Positions 14,997 to 23,667 of a DNA stretch of 64,000 bases are shown one piece after another. Made by a program: the position numbers and the translations under genes. How positions within the stretch are numbered: the first letter of the stretch is position 1; the number at the start of each line of letters is the position of its first letter. Under the pieces are notes generated by a model. The model saw nothing but the letters and a program-made list of their open reading frames with translations. It was not told where the DNA came from and did not search any database. Origin of the DNA: Paenibacillus faecalis (GTDB lineage: Bacteria > Bacillota > Bacilli > Paenibacillales > Paenibacillaceae); assembly GCF_900289175.1 (NCBI RefSeq), contig NZ_LT985747.1:848006-912005 (forward strand), written 5' to 3'.

Positions 14997-16793
14997 TTAT
15001 TGGCAACGATTAAGGAACTCGACCATGCGCGCATAAGCGATTTTTTCGTTCGCCTTTTTCGTTATACCATGACCCTCGTCATCAAACACAATGTATTCTA
15101 CATCACGTCCCTTGGCACGAAGAGCTTCAACGATCTGATCCGATTCTTCTTTAACAACCCGTGGATCATTAGCTCCTTGAATAATCAGTATCGGATTCAC
15201 CATGTTATCCAAATACGTAATTGGGGAATCTTTGATAAACAGTTCCTTGTCCCGCTCTGGATCTCCAATCCAGCGCTCCATGATCGGCTTCCAATGTTCC
15301 GGTACAGAATTGTAGAATGTAAACAGATTGCTGACACCTACAATATCGATCGCTGCACGGAAATATTCCGGGTTGCGCCCTGCCAGGAGCAGCGTCATGT
15401 AGCCACCATAGCTGCCGCCCATGACGAACAGTTTCTCACGGCTAGATATACCCTGCTCAAACAACCAGTCCATGCCGGCCAGGCAGTCCTTGCGAGGCCC
15501 TTCTCCCCAATCCTTCTCCACCAGCTTTACAAAAGAGCTGCCATAACCGGTACTGCCGCGGAAGTTCGGACAGAAGATGTTATATCCTTGTGCAATAATG
15601 TACTGGAACATGGCACGGAACTGTTTCCGTTCAGCAGCCTGAGGCCCGCCGTGCGGCCAGAATACCGTATAACCGTTCGCAAGGTGCTCTTTGGCACGGA
15701 ACAAAAGCGACTCAATTTCCATTCCATCGAACGAGCGGTATGTAATGACATCAGGGGATACCAGATCCTCCTCGTTTAAACCGGTCATTACATTCCGGGT
15801 AATCATCGACCACGCTCCGTCTTGATAACGGTAGATGTTAAACGGTTTCACTGCTCCGCGGGCCAGCAAATACAGATTGCCCGATCTGGCCACAGTAAGC
15901 TGCTCGACGATATCCGAAGGAAGCGGTATTGGCGTCACTTCGCCGCTATCCAATGAATAAGCATACAGCTTATCCTCAACTCCCTTATCCGTGACCATGT
16001 ACACCGTGCGGGATTCTTTATGATATTTCAGCTGGCTGATGCTTTCACGGTCAAATTGATAGAGTGGTTTAAATTGTTTATTGGGAATATCGTATGTTGC
16101 CATATAAGTATATTCCGAATCAAAATTGGTTGCGAACAACACTGTATCATTATCCAGGAAAATGGCGCCGCCTGCTATATGAATCTGTTCCGATGAAGGC
16201 GTCAGACATTGATCCTCTTCCCCTTCACGATGCACATAGCTTAAATAATATGTATTGGCGTACATTTTGCTATAAACTATACTTTTTTCGTCAGGACTCA
16301 CCGCGGCCAAATAAGTAGTGATATCTTTCCCCTCGAGCAATAGCTTCGTCTGTTTGGATTCCAGATCATACACACATGCATTCAAATAAGTTGGGTTATC
16401 TTTAGAAGTGCTGTAATACAACCGCTTTCCATCTTCCGATAAATGAACAAAATAATGCTTATCCTCCGGCGAGACCCCTTCAAACAACGGCATCGGATCT
16501 CCGCCATTCCAGCGAAGTGCATGAAATTGATAGTTTTCATTTCCGTCGCGGTCAAAGGCCGTCAAAATATGGCGCCCTTCCGGGTCCAGCTTAATAAAAT
16601 CGCAGATCTGATCATTGTACGTAAGCGGATACGGATATGATGTTTCTCCATTCAAATCAATGGCCCATAAATTAAACTTGCCGTTCAAGCTGCTGCTGAA
16701 TACTAAACGCGACTCATCTGTATGAACTCCGAAGCAACGAATAACATAGGTCTGAAAAAACTGCTCTACATCCGGTTTTGGAAACTGAATCAT
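14997..16793 (-). CDS. S9 family (prolyl oligopeptidase-like) peptidase
   Basis: A 598-residue cytoplasmic serine peptidase that would cleave short peptides or acylated peptides. The N-terminal 340 residues form a beta-propeller-like region (repeats such as DPEGRHILTAFDRDGNEN). The C-terminal alpha/beta hydrolase carries the triad: Ser at about 461 in GGSYGGYM, Asp in QGANDPRV, His in DDEGHGI. ATG 16793 is 8 bases after GGGGAGG. No signal peptide. It stands alone between terminators. Close subfamily (acylaminoacyl peptidase versus dipeptidyl peptidase) cannot be settled by eye. Confidence 0.9.
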   Translation of the reverse strand: MIQFPKPDVEQFFQTYVIRCFGVHTDESRLVFSSSLNGKFNLWAIDLNGETSYPYPLTYNDQICDFIKLDPEGRHILTAFDRDGNENYQFHALRWNGGDPMPLFEGVSPEDKHYFVHLSEDGKRLYYSTSKDNPTYLNACVYDLESKQTKLLLEGKDITTYLAAVSPDEKSIVYSKMYANTYYLSYVHREGEEDQCLTPSSEQIHIAGGAIFLDNDTVLFATNFDSEYTYMATYDIPNKQFKPLYQFDRESISQLKYHKESRTVYMVTDKGVEDKLYAYSLDSGEVTPIPLPSDIVEQLTVARSGNLYLLARGAVKPFNIYRYQDGAWSMITRNVMTGLNEEDLVSPDVITYRSFDGMEIESLLFRAKEHLANGYTVFWPHGGPQAAERKQFRAMFQYIIAQGYNIFCPNFRGSTGYGSSFVKLVEKDWGEGPRKDCLAGMDWLFEQGISSREKLFVMGGSYGGYMTLLLAGRNPEYFRAAIDIVGVSNLFTFYNSVPEHWKPIMERWIGDPERDKELFIKDSPITYLDNMVNPILIIQGANDPRVVKEESDQIVEALRAKGRDVEYIVFDDEGHGITKKANEKIAYARMVEFLNRCQ

Positions 16794-17095
16794 CAAGAAT
16801 GCCTCCCCTGACCACAAAGTATAATCTATAGGATAATGAATATGTCCGTTAACCTACAGTTAGTCCCCATTATATAACATCAAATCTGGTAAATAAATCA
16901 ATCCCCGGTATGACTACCCATCCTCCTCCAGAAGTATATCTATTCAAAAAATGAGCCCTACGATAACAGCGTGGTAAAGCTTCTTTCATGCTTTAAGAAA
17001 ACAACTCTTGCATAAATCCTTCTCTGCCTAATGGATTGAGCCAGTCTATACCACGAGAAGCTTTCCTCCTACAGCAAAATCAGGGTTACAGATCA
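16794..17095. other. Intergenic stretch without a recognisable gene
   Basis: About 300 bases upstream of the S9 peptidase. It holds a TATAAT-like hexamer on the minus strand at 16869-16874 without a good -35, and short complementary words GTGGTA/TACCAC and AAGCTTCT/AGAAGCTT (around 16970-17065) in an order that would form a pseudoknot rather than a hairpin. I see no coding signal. Confidence 0.4.
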
Positions 17096-17133
17096 AAAAA
17101 CCTTGAAGAGCTGTTTCAACTCAACAAGGTTTT
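17096..17133 (-). terminator. Terminator overlapping the kptA stop codon
   Basis: On the minus strand AAAACCTTG pairs with CAAGGTTTT and is followed by TTGATC, giving a T-run of six. The upstream arm lies in the last codons of the gene. Confidence 0.65.
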
Positions 17134-17655
17134 AGGGGCCGTTTGACATATATAAATGTACTGCGATGGAACGTAATCGGCTAGCCATACGGTATGATTC
17201 CCTTGGTAAAACAGGATACCGTCTTTAGAAGCCGCTTCGGCATAAACGCCAAGCAGCACCGGCTCAGAATCCTTCCGCTTTCCAACAGTGAGCGCCATTT
17301 CGGGATCCGCAGCTAGGTGCACATACTGCCTCCCCATAGGCCGTAAGCCATCGTTCATAATTTGCTCCACCCACCGTCTTGGCGTTCCATGATATACGAC
17401 AGGGGGCGGAGTTCCTGGAGTTTTCGTTATTTTTTGAGGAAACGAGTGTCCATACAAAGCTCTAATCTTGCCATCCCTGATTTCATACCGCTTTTTATCG
17501 GCTGCATCCAGCATATTGATCAAGTCATCAGCTTGAAGTGATACCCACTGCTTTTCCAGACGCAAAGCCGAGACTAGCTGCTCTGTTTCCACCCACCCTT
17601 CTGAATCCATCTCCAATTCATATTCCCAGGGAGCGTGCCTTAGAGCATGAGCCAC
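17116..17655 (-). CDS. kptA: RNA 2'-phosphotransferase (KptA/Tpt1), frameshifted N-terminus
   Basis: The Tpt1/KptA family moves a 2'-phosphate from RNA to NAD, making ADP-ribose 1,2-cyclic phosphate. HALRHAPWEYEL at the start, VYHGTPRRWVEQIMNDGLRP and RQYVHLAADPEMALTVGKR carry the catalytic Arg/His residues. GTG 17655 is the first start in this frame, but it falls inside the conserved block LSKAVAHALRH. A stop (TAA) lies just upstream. In the other frame GTG 17683 with an AAGGTGA site gives MDYLS, and removing one base from the tandem GCTTAG-A-GCTTAG (17662-17674) fuses the two into a normal N-terminus. So the gene is either frameshifted or reads through. Confidence 0.8.
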   Translation of the reverse strand: MAHALRHAPWEYELEMDSEGWVETEQLVSALRLEKQWVSLQADDLINMLDAADKKRYEIRDGKIRALYGHSFPQKITKTPGTPPPVVYHGTPRRWVEQIMNDGLRPMGRQYVHLAADPEMALTVGKRKDSEPVLLGVYAEAASKDGILFYQGNHTVWLADYVPSQYIYICQTAPKTLLS

Positions 17656-17812
17656 CGCTTTGCTTAGAGCTTAGATAGTCCACTATGACTTCACCTTCCA
17701 TTCAACAGAATCAGTTGTCTAAGGCAATAATACTATTCGTTATGTACAATTATAAACGATGCTGGAAAATTATGAGCACTGAATTTAAAACAGCTGTCTA
17801 GCCTCAGAACAG

Positions 17813-18409
17813 CTAACTGTCTGCAGCTTCTCGCTTCATCTTAACCTTGAGATACAGCGAAGCTATGATTGCACCGACTATTCCACATATAATGTCGAGC
17901 ATCGTATCCTTTAGACTGCCATTTTGTGAGTTAAAACCGAGCAGGTGATCCACTGTGAATTCGTATACTTCCCAAACTCCGGCCATGGCGACCGCAAACC
18001 AAAACGAGAACCAGATGGCAATTTTTCCTGGAAGCTGTACTTGCTTATCCTGATGCTGCAACATCCTTTGGAACAGATACAAACCGACAAATGCAAGAAT
18101 AATCCCGGACAGCAAATGCTCGATTTTATCCAGATATGGAATGACACCATACATACTAAATAGATTAGCAAACATCATGGTAAGCGCAATAAACATCAGT
18201 ACTGAAAAACGCAATGCCGAAGGCAGCTCGCTCTTTGTTATTTTGATTAATCCCCGCAGTAACAGCAGAACAGCAATAATAAGCAGCGCTTGAAAGCATT
18301 TCGCATAAACCCCGGTTATTGCAAAATAAACTAAAGAAACACCGCAAATAACATATAGCCCAAGCTCAACGATATCGTTCCACCGCTGCTTGTTGTTTAC
18401 ATGTGACAT
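17813..18409 (-). CDS. Multi-pass membrane protein (DUF2238/YjdF-like)
   Basis: A 198-residue protein with about six hydrophobic helices. The motif GVWEVYEFTVD followed by NGSLKDTMLDIICGIVGAIIASL resembles the conserved C-terminal part of the YjdF/DUF2238 family, in which acidic and aromatic residues sit in the fifth helix. AAGGAG precedes ATG 18409. It stands alone. Role unknown. Confidence 0.65.
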   Translation of the reverse strand: MSHVNNKQRWNDIVELGLYVICGVSLVYFAITGVYAKCFQALLIIAVLLLLRGLIKITKSELPSALRFSVLMFIALTMMFANLFSMYGVIPYLDKIEHLLSGIILAFVGLYLFQRMLQHQDKQVQLPGKIAIWFSFWFAVAMAGVWEVYEFTVDHLLGFNSQNGSLKDTMLDIICGIVGAIIASLYLKVKMKREAADS

Positions 18410-18610
18410 ACCTTCTCCTTAATCTCGGCAGCAGCGCGAGTGATCAATGAATTATGTTTCCCGGGAAATGAAGAGTCAGCTGTTTGAAATCTCCAACAAT
18501 TCAACCTTATTCATTGTATAATTCTGAAATCACAATTGCAAAAACTCGTGATCCTCTTTAGTCTTATTTAGTCCGCTTTAATCCATTCATCATGCCCGGG
18601 ACTTTAAGCT

Positions 18611-19762
18611 TTATGAAAGGGACTTAAAAAATGATCGGATATGATCTGCCATAAGCTGTGGATCTTCAGCTGCTACAAAATGTCCACCTTTATGTAACTC
18701 TTTCCAGCTTACAATATTCGGAAATAGCCTTTCAACATATTCTCTTGGAGGTCGTTCATGTGCTTGTGTGGCCGTCAGCAAAACTCCATGAGGAACCTGT
18801 GAAAAATCGGTATGATCAGGCCATTTCGTATGCTTGCCTTCAAAATAAAATCGGTTGGACGAGTTCATCGTTTGCGTGTACCAATAGATTGAAACGTTGG
18901 CCATTAAAACCTCATTACTAAAATGCTGCAATAGATCTCCGCTTGGCGGACTTGTCCATAAATACCATTTTTCAAGAATAAAAGCTGCCATACCTGCTGG
19001 AGAATCATGAAGCGCGTATGCCATCGTCTGTGGCTTTGTGCCTAAAATGTGAGCATAACCCCCTTCTTCCCCATACCACTGCTTGCAGTACGAAAGAAAC
19101 TCCTGCTCAGCCTCTGATAAAATCGTATCCTGCCCGATATAGGGGCTAGGATTCCCCGGTGAAGTCGTATGATATCCAATGATGCTCTCTGGATAATCTA
19201 AGCACATCAAGCCTAGTATACTTGCTCCCAAATCATATCCATGGACTCCGAATCGGGTATATCCAAGTCCATTCATTAATTTAACGAGCAGCGCTGCGAC
19301 TTGCCGATCTTCAAAGCCCGATGTTAACGGAGAGGATGAGAAGCCATGTCCCGGAATCGAAGGGATAATCACGTCAAAAGAATCTTCTGGATCACCGCCG
19401 AATTGTTCCGGATGTGTCAGATAAGGAATCAGATCAAGCATTTCGTAAAAGGTACTCGGCCAACCATGCGGAATAAGGATCGGCTGAGCGTTCCGGCCAT
19501 TTTCACGCTCATAAATAAAATGAATGTCATGCCCATCGATATTAGTCATGTAATTGGAATACGAATTGATCCTGTTTTCTACTTTTCTCCAATTAAAATC
19601 ATCCCGCCAATAACTGACCATTTCCTTTACAAAATCCAAAGGTATTCCATACTCCCATTTGGAATCACGGATCTCATCCGGCCAACGTGTTAATTCCAAG
19701 CGCTTATATAAATCTTCAATCTCTTTATCTTCTATATGGACAGTGAATGGTTTAAGGTTCAT
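18611..19762 (-). CDS. Epoxide hydrolase family protein
   Basis: A 383-residue alpha/beta hydrolase with the N-terminal epoxide-hydrolase domain (PF06441-like: PFTVHIEDKEIEDLYKRLE) that is typical of microsomal-type enzymes. The oxyanion motif HGWP lies near residue 98 and the nucleophile elbow reads HGYDLGAS with Asp at about 177, where related proteins have GGDWG. The His is in HKGGHFVAAEDP. Tyr residues for ring opening are plausible but not placed. Enzymes like this hydrate epoxides to diols. AAGGAG precedes the ATG. The upstream neighbour is a decayed transporter gene on the same strand. Confidence 0.85.
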   Translation of the reverse strand: MNLKPFTVHIEDKEIEDLYKRLELTRWPDEIRDSKWEYGIPLDFVKEMVSYWRDDFNWRKVENRINSYSNYMTNIDGHDIHFIYERENGRNAQPILIPHGWPSTFYEMLDLIPYLTHPEQFGGDPEDSFDVIIPSIPGHGFSSSPLTSGFEDRQVAALLVKLMNGLGYTRFGVHGYDLGASILGLMCLDYPESIIGYHTTSPGNPSPYIGQDTILSEAEQEFLSYCKQWYGEEGGYAHILGTKPQTMAYALHDSPAGMAAFILEKWYLWTSPPSGDLLQHFSNEVLMANVSIYWYTQTMNSSNRFYFEGKHTKWPDHTDFSQVPHGVLLTATQAHERPPREYVERLFPNIVSWKELHKGGHFVAAEDPQLMADHIRSFFKSLS

Positions 19763-19775
19763 ATTCAGATCTCCT

Positions 19776-20716
19776 TTAATGATTATTGGGTATTACGAGT
19801 TGTGTGTAGTTCCTTAGCTCGTAACTTTTAGTGATCAGCTCCAAGAAGAGTAGTTGCGACGATGGTGAGGGTTCCAATGATGAGCAGCAGCTATAATCAT
19901 CCAGAACAGCGGCAATATTGAAATCAGAAGGTCCGCCTAAAGCAAATCCAATCGTATGAGCGGTGTTGATTATACTGAACCCTTCCGTCTTATGCTCATT
20001 CGGTATTACTCCTTCAACTGCAATTGAACGAACCGTCATGAGTAGAGCCACGGATAATCCAATCAGACTGACAGCCATGAATGAAAAAAGTCGGGTGAGA
20101 AGGCCAGTTACAAACAACTGAATATGAGGGTGAGAACAAGTAAAATAGCTTGTTTGAGATTCGAAACATTGATCTTATGAAATAGCAAAGCATACACGAT
20201 GCCACTAAAAACACTATAAAAAGCTAGTGCAGATAAAAGGATTGCGGCTTCGCTGGTCCCTTTTCCGAATTGTTGAACCAAGGGTAATGCTGCGCTTCTG
20301 CGGTTCCCAGCAAATCGATGAAACAGCAGCAATGAGCAAGCAAAGAACACATAGCACCCGGGTCTCCTGCAATACTGCCGCCAGACAAAGCCGATAAAAT
20401 AATGTACCACTGCTCGGGTACGTCGTAAGCTTATGATTCATACCATTCCAAGTAAAGCTATGGAGGAGATCATTAAAATGTAATCCTATTTTTCTATAAG
20501 TCTCCCGCCAGGTATCGTAAATAGAGTCATGCTTAACACATACGATGTGATCATGATGCCAAGCGAAGGCGTACCCTTCAGATAATTACTGATAACTACA
20601 AAAGCCAGAGATGTCATAATCATCAGTGCTCTGATAAACTGTAAAGCAAGGGACCATTGCGAATACTTTTTTTCCCGCATTAAATCTTTAATTGGAAGAT
20701 GGGACTTGCTTTCCAT
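19776..20716 (-). pseudogene. Decayed MFS transporter
   Basis: The N-terminus at 20486-20716 (LQFIRALMIMTSLAFVVISN, GIMITSYVLSMTLFTIPGGR) is a clear major-facilitator start with the second-helix motif GGRL. After that, the membrane segments continue only by jumping frames: 20108-20410 and 19776-20117 hold further helices (GLLTRLFSFMAVSLIGLSVALL, split over frames). The total span of 940 bases is shorter than the usual 1200. I count at least three frame breaks. The divergent CGNR gene was probably its regulator. Confidence 0.75.
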
Positions 20717-20820
20717 ATTCCCTTGCTTTCCTCTATGACCATTAAAATTATTTTAAAGGTTAGGTGACCTGTAAACATACTTTAATGGTTAACATCATAA
20801 TAGTCAATAGGAGTGTTATT

Positions 20821-21369
20821 ATGGGGACTGAATACGATAATCTGGAGGTTATGGCTGACTTTTTTAATACCCATGATAAACGCATGCGTTTTGAAAATGA
20901 TCCGGGAATTGAGCATTTCAACACCTCTAAGGATCTATACGATTGGTTGTTAAAGCATCAGCTTATCTCGGAAAAGGCAGAAGTCACCGATCAGGATCTG
21001 GAGCTTGCTATAAGGCTAAGGACAGCAGCAAGGAAAATCATCGTAAACAATGTTTTTGATGAGCAGGATCATGGTTTGAGTTCATTAAATGAAATTATAA
21101 ATAGATTCAGCTTTTCGATCTGTTTTACGGAGGATCAAGAGAGTTTACAGCCCCTTCAAACCGATGGAATGAGCGGACTCGCAAGGTTGGCTGTACTTAT
21201 TTTTGAACTTAGAAAAAATAAGTTATGGCACCGGATTAAAGTGTGTTCTGCAGCCGATTGCCAGTGGGTATTTGTGGACCATTCCCGCCCCGGAACAGGT
21301 AGATGGTGTACAATGAAAGCCTGCGGAAATCGTGCGAAAAACAAAACGTATAGACAGAAAAAAGCCTGA
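20821..21369 (+). CDS. CGNR zinc-finger (ABATE-type) transcriptional regulator
   Basis: A 182-residue protein. The N-terminal 120 residues match the stress-induced ABATE domain, and the C-terminal 45 residues hold the CGNR zinc finger: CSAADCQWVFVDHSRPGTGR, then WCTMKACGNRAK. These are putative stress- or drug-responsive regulators. ATAGGAGTG is 8 bases before ATG 20821; the frame extends upstream without another ribosome site. It is divergent from the decayed MFS gene, so the pair looks like a regulator-efflux unit that has lost the pump. Confidence 0.85.
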   Translation: MGTEYDNLEVMADFFNTHDKRMRFENDPGIEHFNTSKDLYDWLLKHQLISEKAEVTDQDLELAIRLRTAARKIIVNNVFDEQDHGLSSLNEIINRFSFSICFTEDQESLQPLQTDGMSGLARLAVLIFELRKNKLWHRIKVCSAADCQWVFVDHSRPGTGRWCTMKACGNRAKNKTYRQKKA

Positions 21370-21384
21370 ACTCTCAGGCTTTTT
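21359..21384 (+). terminator. Terminator overlapping the CGNR gene stop
   Basis: AAAAAGCCTGA and TCAGGCTTTTT flank a 4-base loop. The stem includes the last codons and the TGA at 21367-21369. Confidence 0.85.
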
Positions 21385-21527
21385 AGGCTGTCAATAATAT
21401 TTTCACCATCTGTTTGAGTTTCCCCCTTTTATTCAAGCAACCAACCCGGTGACTCTGGTGTGCGACTCATATCTACATTGTGATTTATTTCCTCTTGATA
21501 TAGTTAATTTTATATTGCTATGTATAT

Positions 21528-21984
21528 TTATCTAAACACCGCTGATTTATTGGCTATATAGTCCTTTAAGCAATCTTCATGTTGTTTATTTACCAAGGGT
21601 GGAACGCGATCTGGCTTAAAAAAAGATAGTTCAAGTGTTTCATTATGATCAGCTTCCAAGTTCCCACCAACTATCGAGCATTGAAAACAGATACGATGCA
21701 TTGCGCTATATCTCCATTTGGATATTCATCAAAGTATTTTGTATATACTCCTATTAATCTATCCGCTTTTACCGAAAGGCCTGTTTCTTCTTTTATTTCC
21801 CGAATCATTGCTTCTTCAGTAGATTCCCCCAATTCTAAAGCACCCCCAGGAAATCCCCATGCTTTCTTATCCCCTCTCTTTTGTAACAAAATTTCTCCAT
21901 CTTCATTCTCAATCACTCCCCAGCAAAATTCAAGAATATACACTCATGTCCCACTTTGCCTCTAATCCATTTGATATAATCCAA
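21528..21984 (-). pseudogene. Nudix hydrolase with two frameshifts
   Basis: The Nudix box is intact: GGALELGESTEEAMIREIKE then ETGL, in an open frame at 21671-21943. The expected N-terminus (MDYIKWIRGKVGHECIFLNF) is in another frame starting at TTG 21984 with GGAGGG upstream. The C-terminus (IVGGNLEADHNETLELSFFK, then PPLVNKQH) is in yet another frame and ends at 21528. Joining the three gives about 152 residues, the normal size for a Paenibacillus Nudix protein. Two single-base indels near 21910 and 21680 therefore break the gene. Substrate unknown. Confidence 0.75.
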
Positions 21985-22283
21985 AATATTCACCCTCCCC
22001 TTGTATCATAGTAAGCGCTTTAATATGCCACATTTATATTATAATCCACTACGATTTTCCTCGGGATGACCAAGTTTACTGCTACGAATATTGAAGCCCA
22101 AATCTTATGTACTCAATGTTTTGAAACATAAATTTTCATACAGATATTACGTGGGTTATATGTGTTATTAATTTATGCTGTACTGGGAAACCCCACCCAT
22201 GATATACTAGAGAGTTGGAATTTCCACGTCATTACCAGGAGATTTATCCAAAAACACATTGGGAATATTAGGAGCTAGTTTTC

Positions 22284-22667
22284 TCAGTTTGTTAATGGAG
22301 GAGTATAAGAAATACTCTTATCTGAGAAATTGCCATCAAGTAATTTCTTGTACAAGTTTTTAATGAACTCTTTCCACTTTCCAAAAAAAGACCCCGAGAT
22401 AGAATCATTTGATTCGAGTAAACGATAACCATCCGCACGATAAAACATTAGTAAACCAGTTCCAAAGTCACAATTTTCATTATCCAGAATAGCCTTAGGA
22501 ACTTCAAATTCACTATTCCAGTTATAGTTAGCGGCAAATATATGAAGAAACAATGGATTCTTTATTTTTTTGACTTCTAAAATAACATTATGAATATCTT
22601 CATTGTATAACAGTTCTTTTAGAGACTGTAATTCCTCGCTATTCAATTTAATTCTCCATCCTTTCAC
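22284..22667 (-). CDS. DUF4274 family protein, likely immunity protein
   Basis: A 127-residue soluble protein whose middle (LFLHIFAANYNW then EVPKAILDNENCDFGTGLLM) matches the DUF4274 pattern, common next to RHS and other polymorphic toxins. It starts at GTG 22667, or TTG 22646 after GGATGGAG. The stop of a displaced toxin tail lies two bases upstream, so it is the immunity partner of that tail by position. It is the farthest module from the main RHS gene. Binding partner not proven. Confidence 0.7.
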   Translation of the reverse strand: MKGWRIKLNSEELQSLKELLYNEDIHNVILEVKKIKNPLFLHIFAANYNWNSEFEVPKAILDNENCDFGTGLLMFYRADGYRLLESNDSISGSFFGKWKEFIKNLYKKLLDGNFSDKSISYTPPLTN

Positions 22668-22668
22668 G

Positions 22669-22771
22669 TTAATTCATCAATTGACTCAATTTCCGCTCCC
22701 AAAGTTCCACTGTTGCTCCTTGGTTAGGATAGAGAGGCAATCCTTTTTCTTGAAGATAAATTATTCCCCAT
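22669..22771 (-). pseudogene. Tail of a displaced RHS toxin tip
   Basis: In one frame the sequence reads IYLQEKGLPLYPNQGATVEL followed by WERKLSQLMN and a stop at 22669-22671, directly before the DUF4274 gene. In the frame of the adjoining RHS core end it stops early (DAIQAGMGNN then a break). It is therefore a toxin C-terminus whose main body was deleted. The fold cannot be told. Confidence 0.55.
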
Positions 22772-23090
22772 CCCCGCCTGAATCGCATCCAACCCCAGCG
22801 GGTCCACATAGGTAATCGGGTTGCTGTTGACATAGGCGTAGCGGTTCATGCTCAGTCCCTCATTATATCGCCTAGCAATATACCTCGGTTCAAGAACCGT
22901 TTCAGCTCAGGGTGATAATACCGGGCACGCATATAGTACAGTCCATTCGGGTCAGTCTGCACACCGTCGCGTCCGTTGTAAGCGAACGGCTGGCGGGATT
23001 TTCCGTCGTGACGAAGCAGCTCGCCAAACGCGCCGTAGCTATAGCGTTCCGTGATCTGACCTTTCTCATCGCTCAACAGCGTCGTGCTTC
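22772..23090 (-). repeat. Displaced RHS core-end copy A
   Basis: About 320 bases nearly identical to the core end of the main RHS gene (26318-26673), coding for GRDGVQTDPNGLYYMRARYY and HPELKRFLNR. Small indels and a truncated far end (it departs from the main copy at about 23090) break its frame. This is the homology block through which a displaced tip could recombine into the main gene. Confidence 0.85.
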
Positions 23091-23172
23091 CGCTAACTGC
23101 CGTTCCTTCAACTATTCTGACGCTACCTGTTAACGTTTTTCTACTGTCTGTTCATCTCCCTTTCTGATACAA

Positions 23173-23216
23173 AAAAAGCTCATTCCAACTCATAGTTCAA
23201 GAAGGAAAGAGCTTTT
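23173..23216 (-). terminator. Terminator after the 23.3 kb immunity gene
   Basis: AAAAGCTC and GAGCTTTT flank a long loop on the minus strand and are followed by TTTG, giving a T-run of seven. Confidence 0.6.
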
Positions 23217-23274
23217 GAAAGTGGTTGTATTGTACGATCTAGTTGTTTTGATGTAAACCTGCAAGTATTAACCT

Positions 23275-23652
23275 TTAACGCTCATCAAAATTATAACCGC
23301 CTTTTCTTGGCAGCAAGTCTTCAAAATCGCACGATGCTATCGCTTTAAAATCAGCATCCCATAACTTTGTCAGCAAATTAGATATTTCTAATATATAGTT
23401 ACGGTCATCCACATCTTCAGTTGGTTCAATTTCAAGGTAGTACTTGTAATATAGAAAGCCATCATTCCCTTGATTTCTTTTGTCTTCATCGAAATCACCG
23501 TTATTAAAAATAAATATTTCTGCTTGCATCGTCAATATGCTTGAACCACTAATAGTACCCGTAACGATGTTTGAGACTGTATCTAGTAACATCTCTTTAT
23601 CAACATCGCTATCTACATAAATTTTAGTAAATAAATCGAATTCTTCTTCCAA
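23275..23652 (-). CDS. Probable immunity protein for nucleotidyltransferase-type tip
   Basis: A 125-residue acidic protein. Characteristic parts are FNNGDFDEDKRNQGNDGFLY, YKYYLEIEP and the end ASCDFEDLLPRKGGY; I recall this pattern as a small family found beside Bacillales polymorphic toxins, but have no name for it. TTG 23652 is chosen, 6 bases after GAGGTG; a GTG at 23661 lies inside that site. The stop of the nucleotidyltransferase-like tip is 15 bases upstream, the usual toxin-immunity order, and a terminator follows. Confidence 0.65.
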   Translation of the reverse strand: MEEEFDLFTKIYVDSDVDKEMLLDTVSNIVTGTISGSSILTMQAEIFIFNNGDFDEDKRNQGNDGFLYYKYYLEIEPTEDVDDRNYILEISNLLTKLWDADFKAIASCDFEDLLPRKGGYNFDER

Positions 23653-23667
23653 TATAATCACCTCAAA

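Noticed and set aside
15000..15779. Plus-strand frame of 259 codons under the S9 peptidase
   Set aside because: It is the antisense of the catalytic domain; no start signals and no family motif.
16960..17070. Possible structured RNA from GTGGTA/TACCAC and AAGCTTCT/AGAAGCTT word pairs
   Set aside because: The words are in pseudoknot order with long loops, and no riboswitch or leader family fits; chance is likely.
22100..22283. Possible toxin tail (LAPNIPNVFLDKSPGNDV) downstream of the DUF4274 gene
   Set aside because: Too short, with no partner gene after it and no known pattern.
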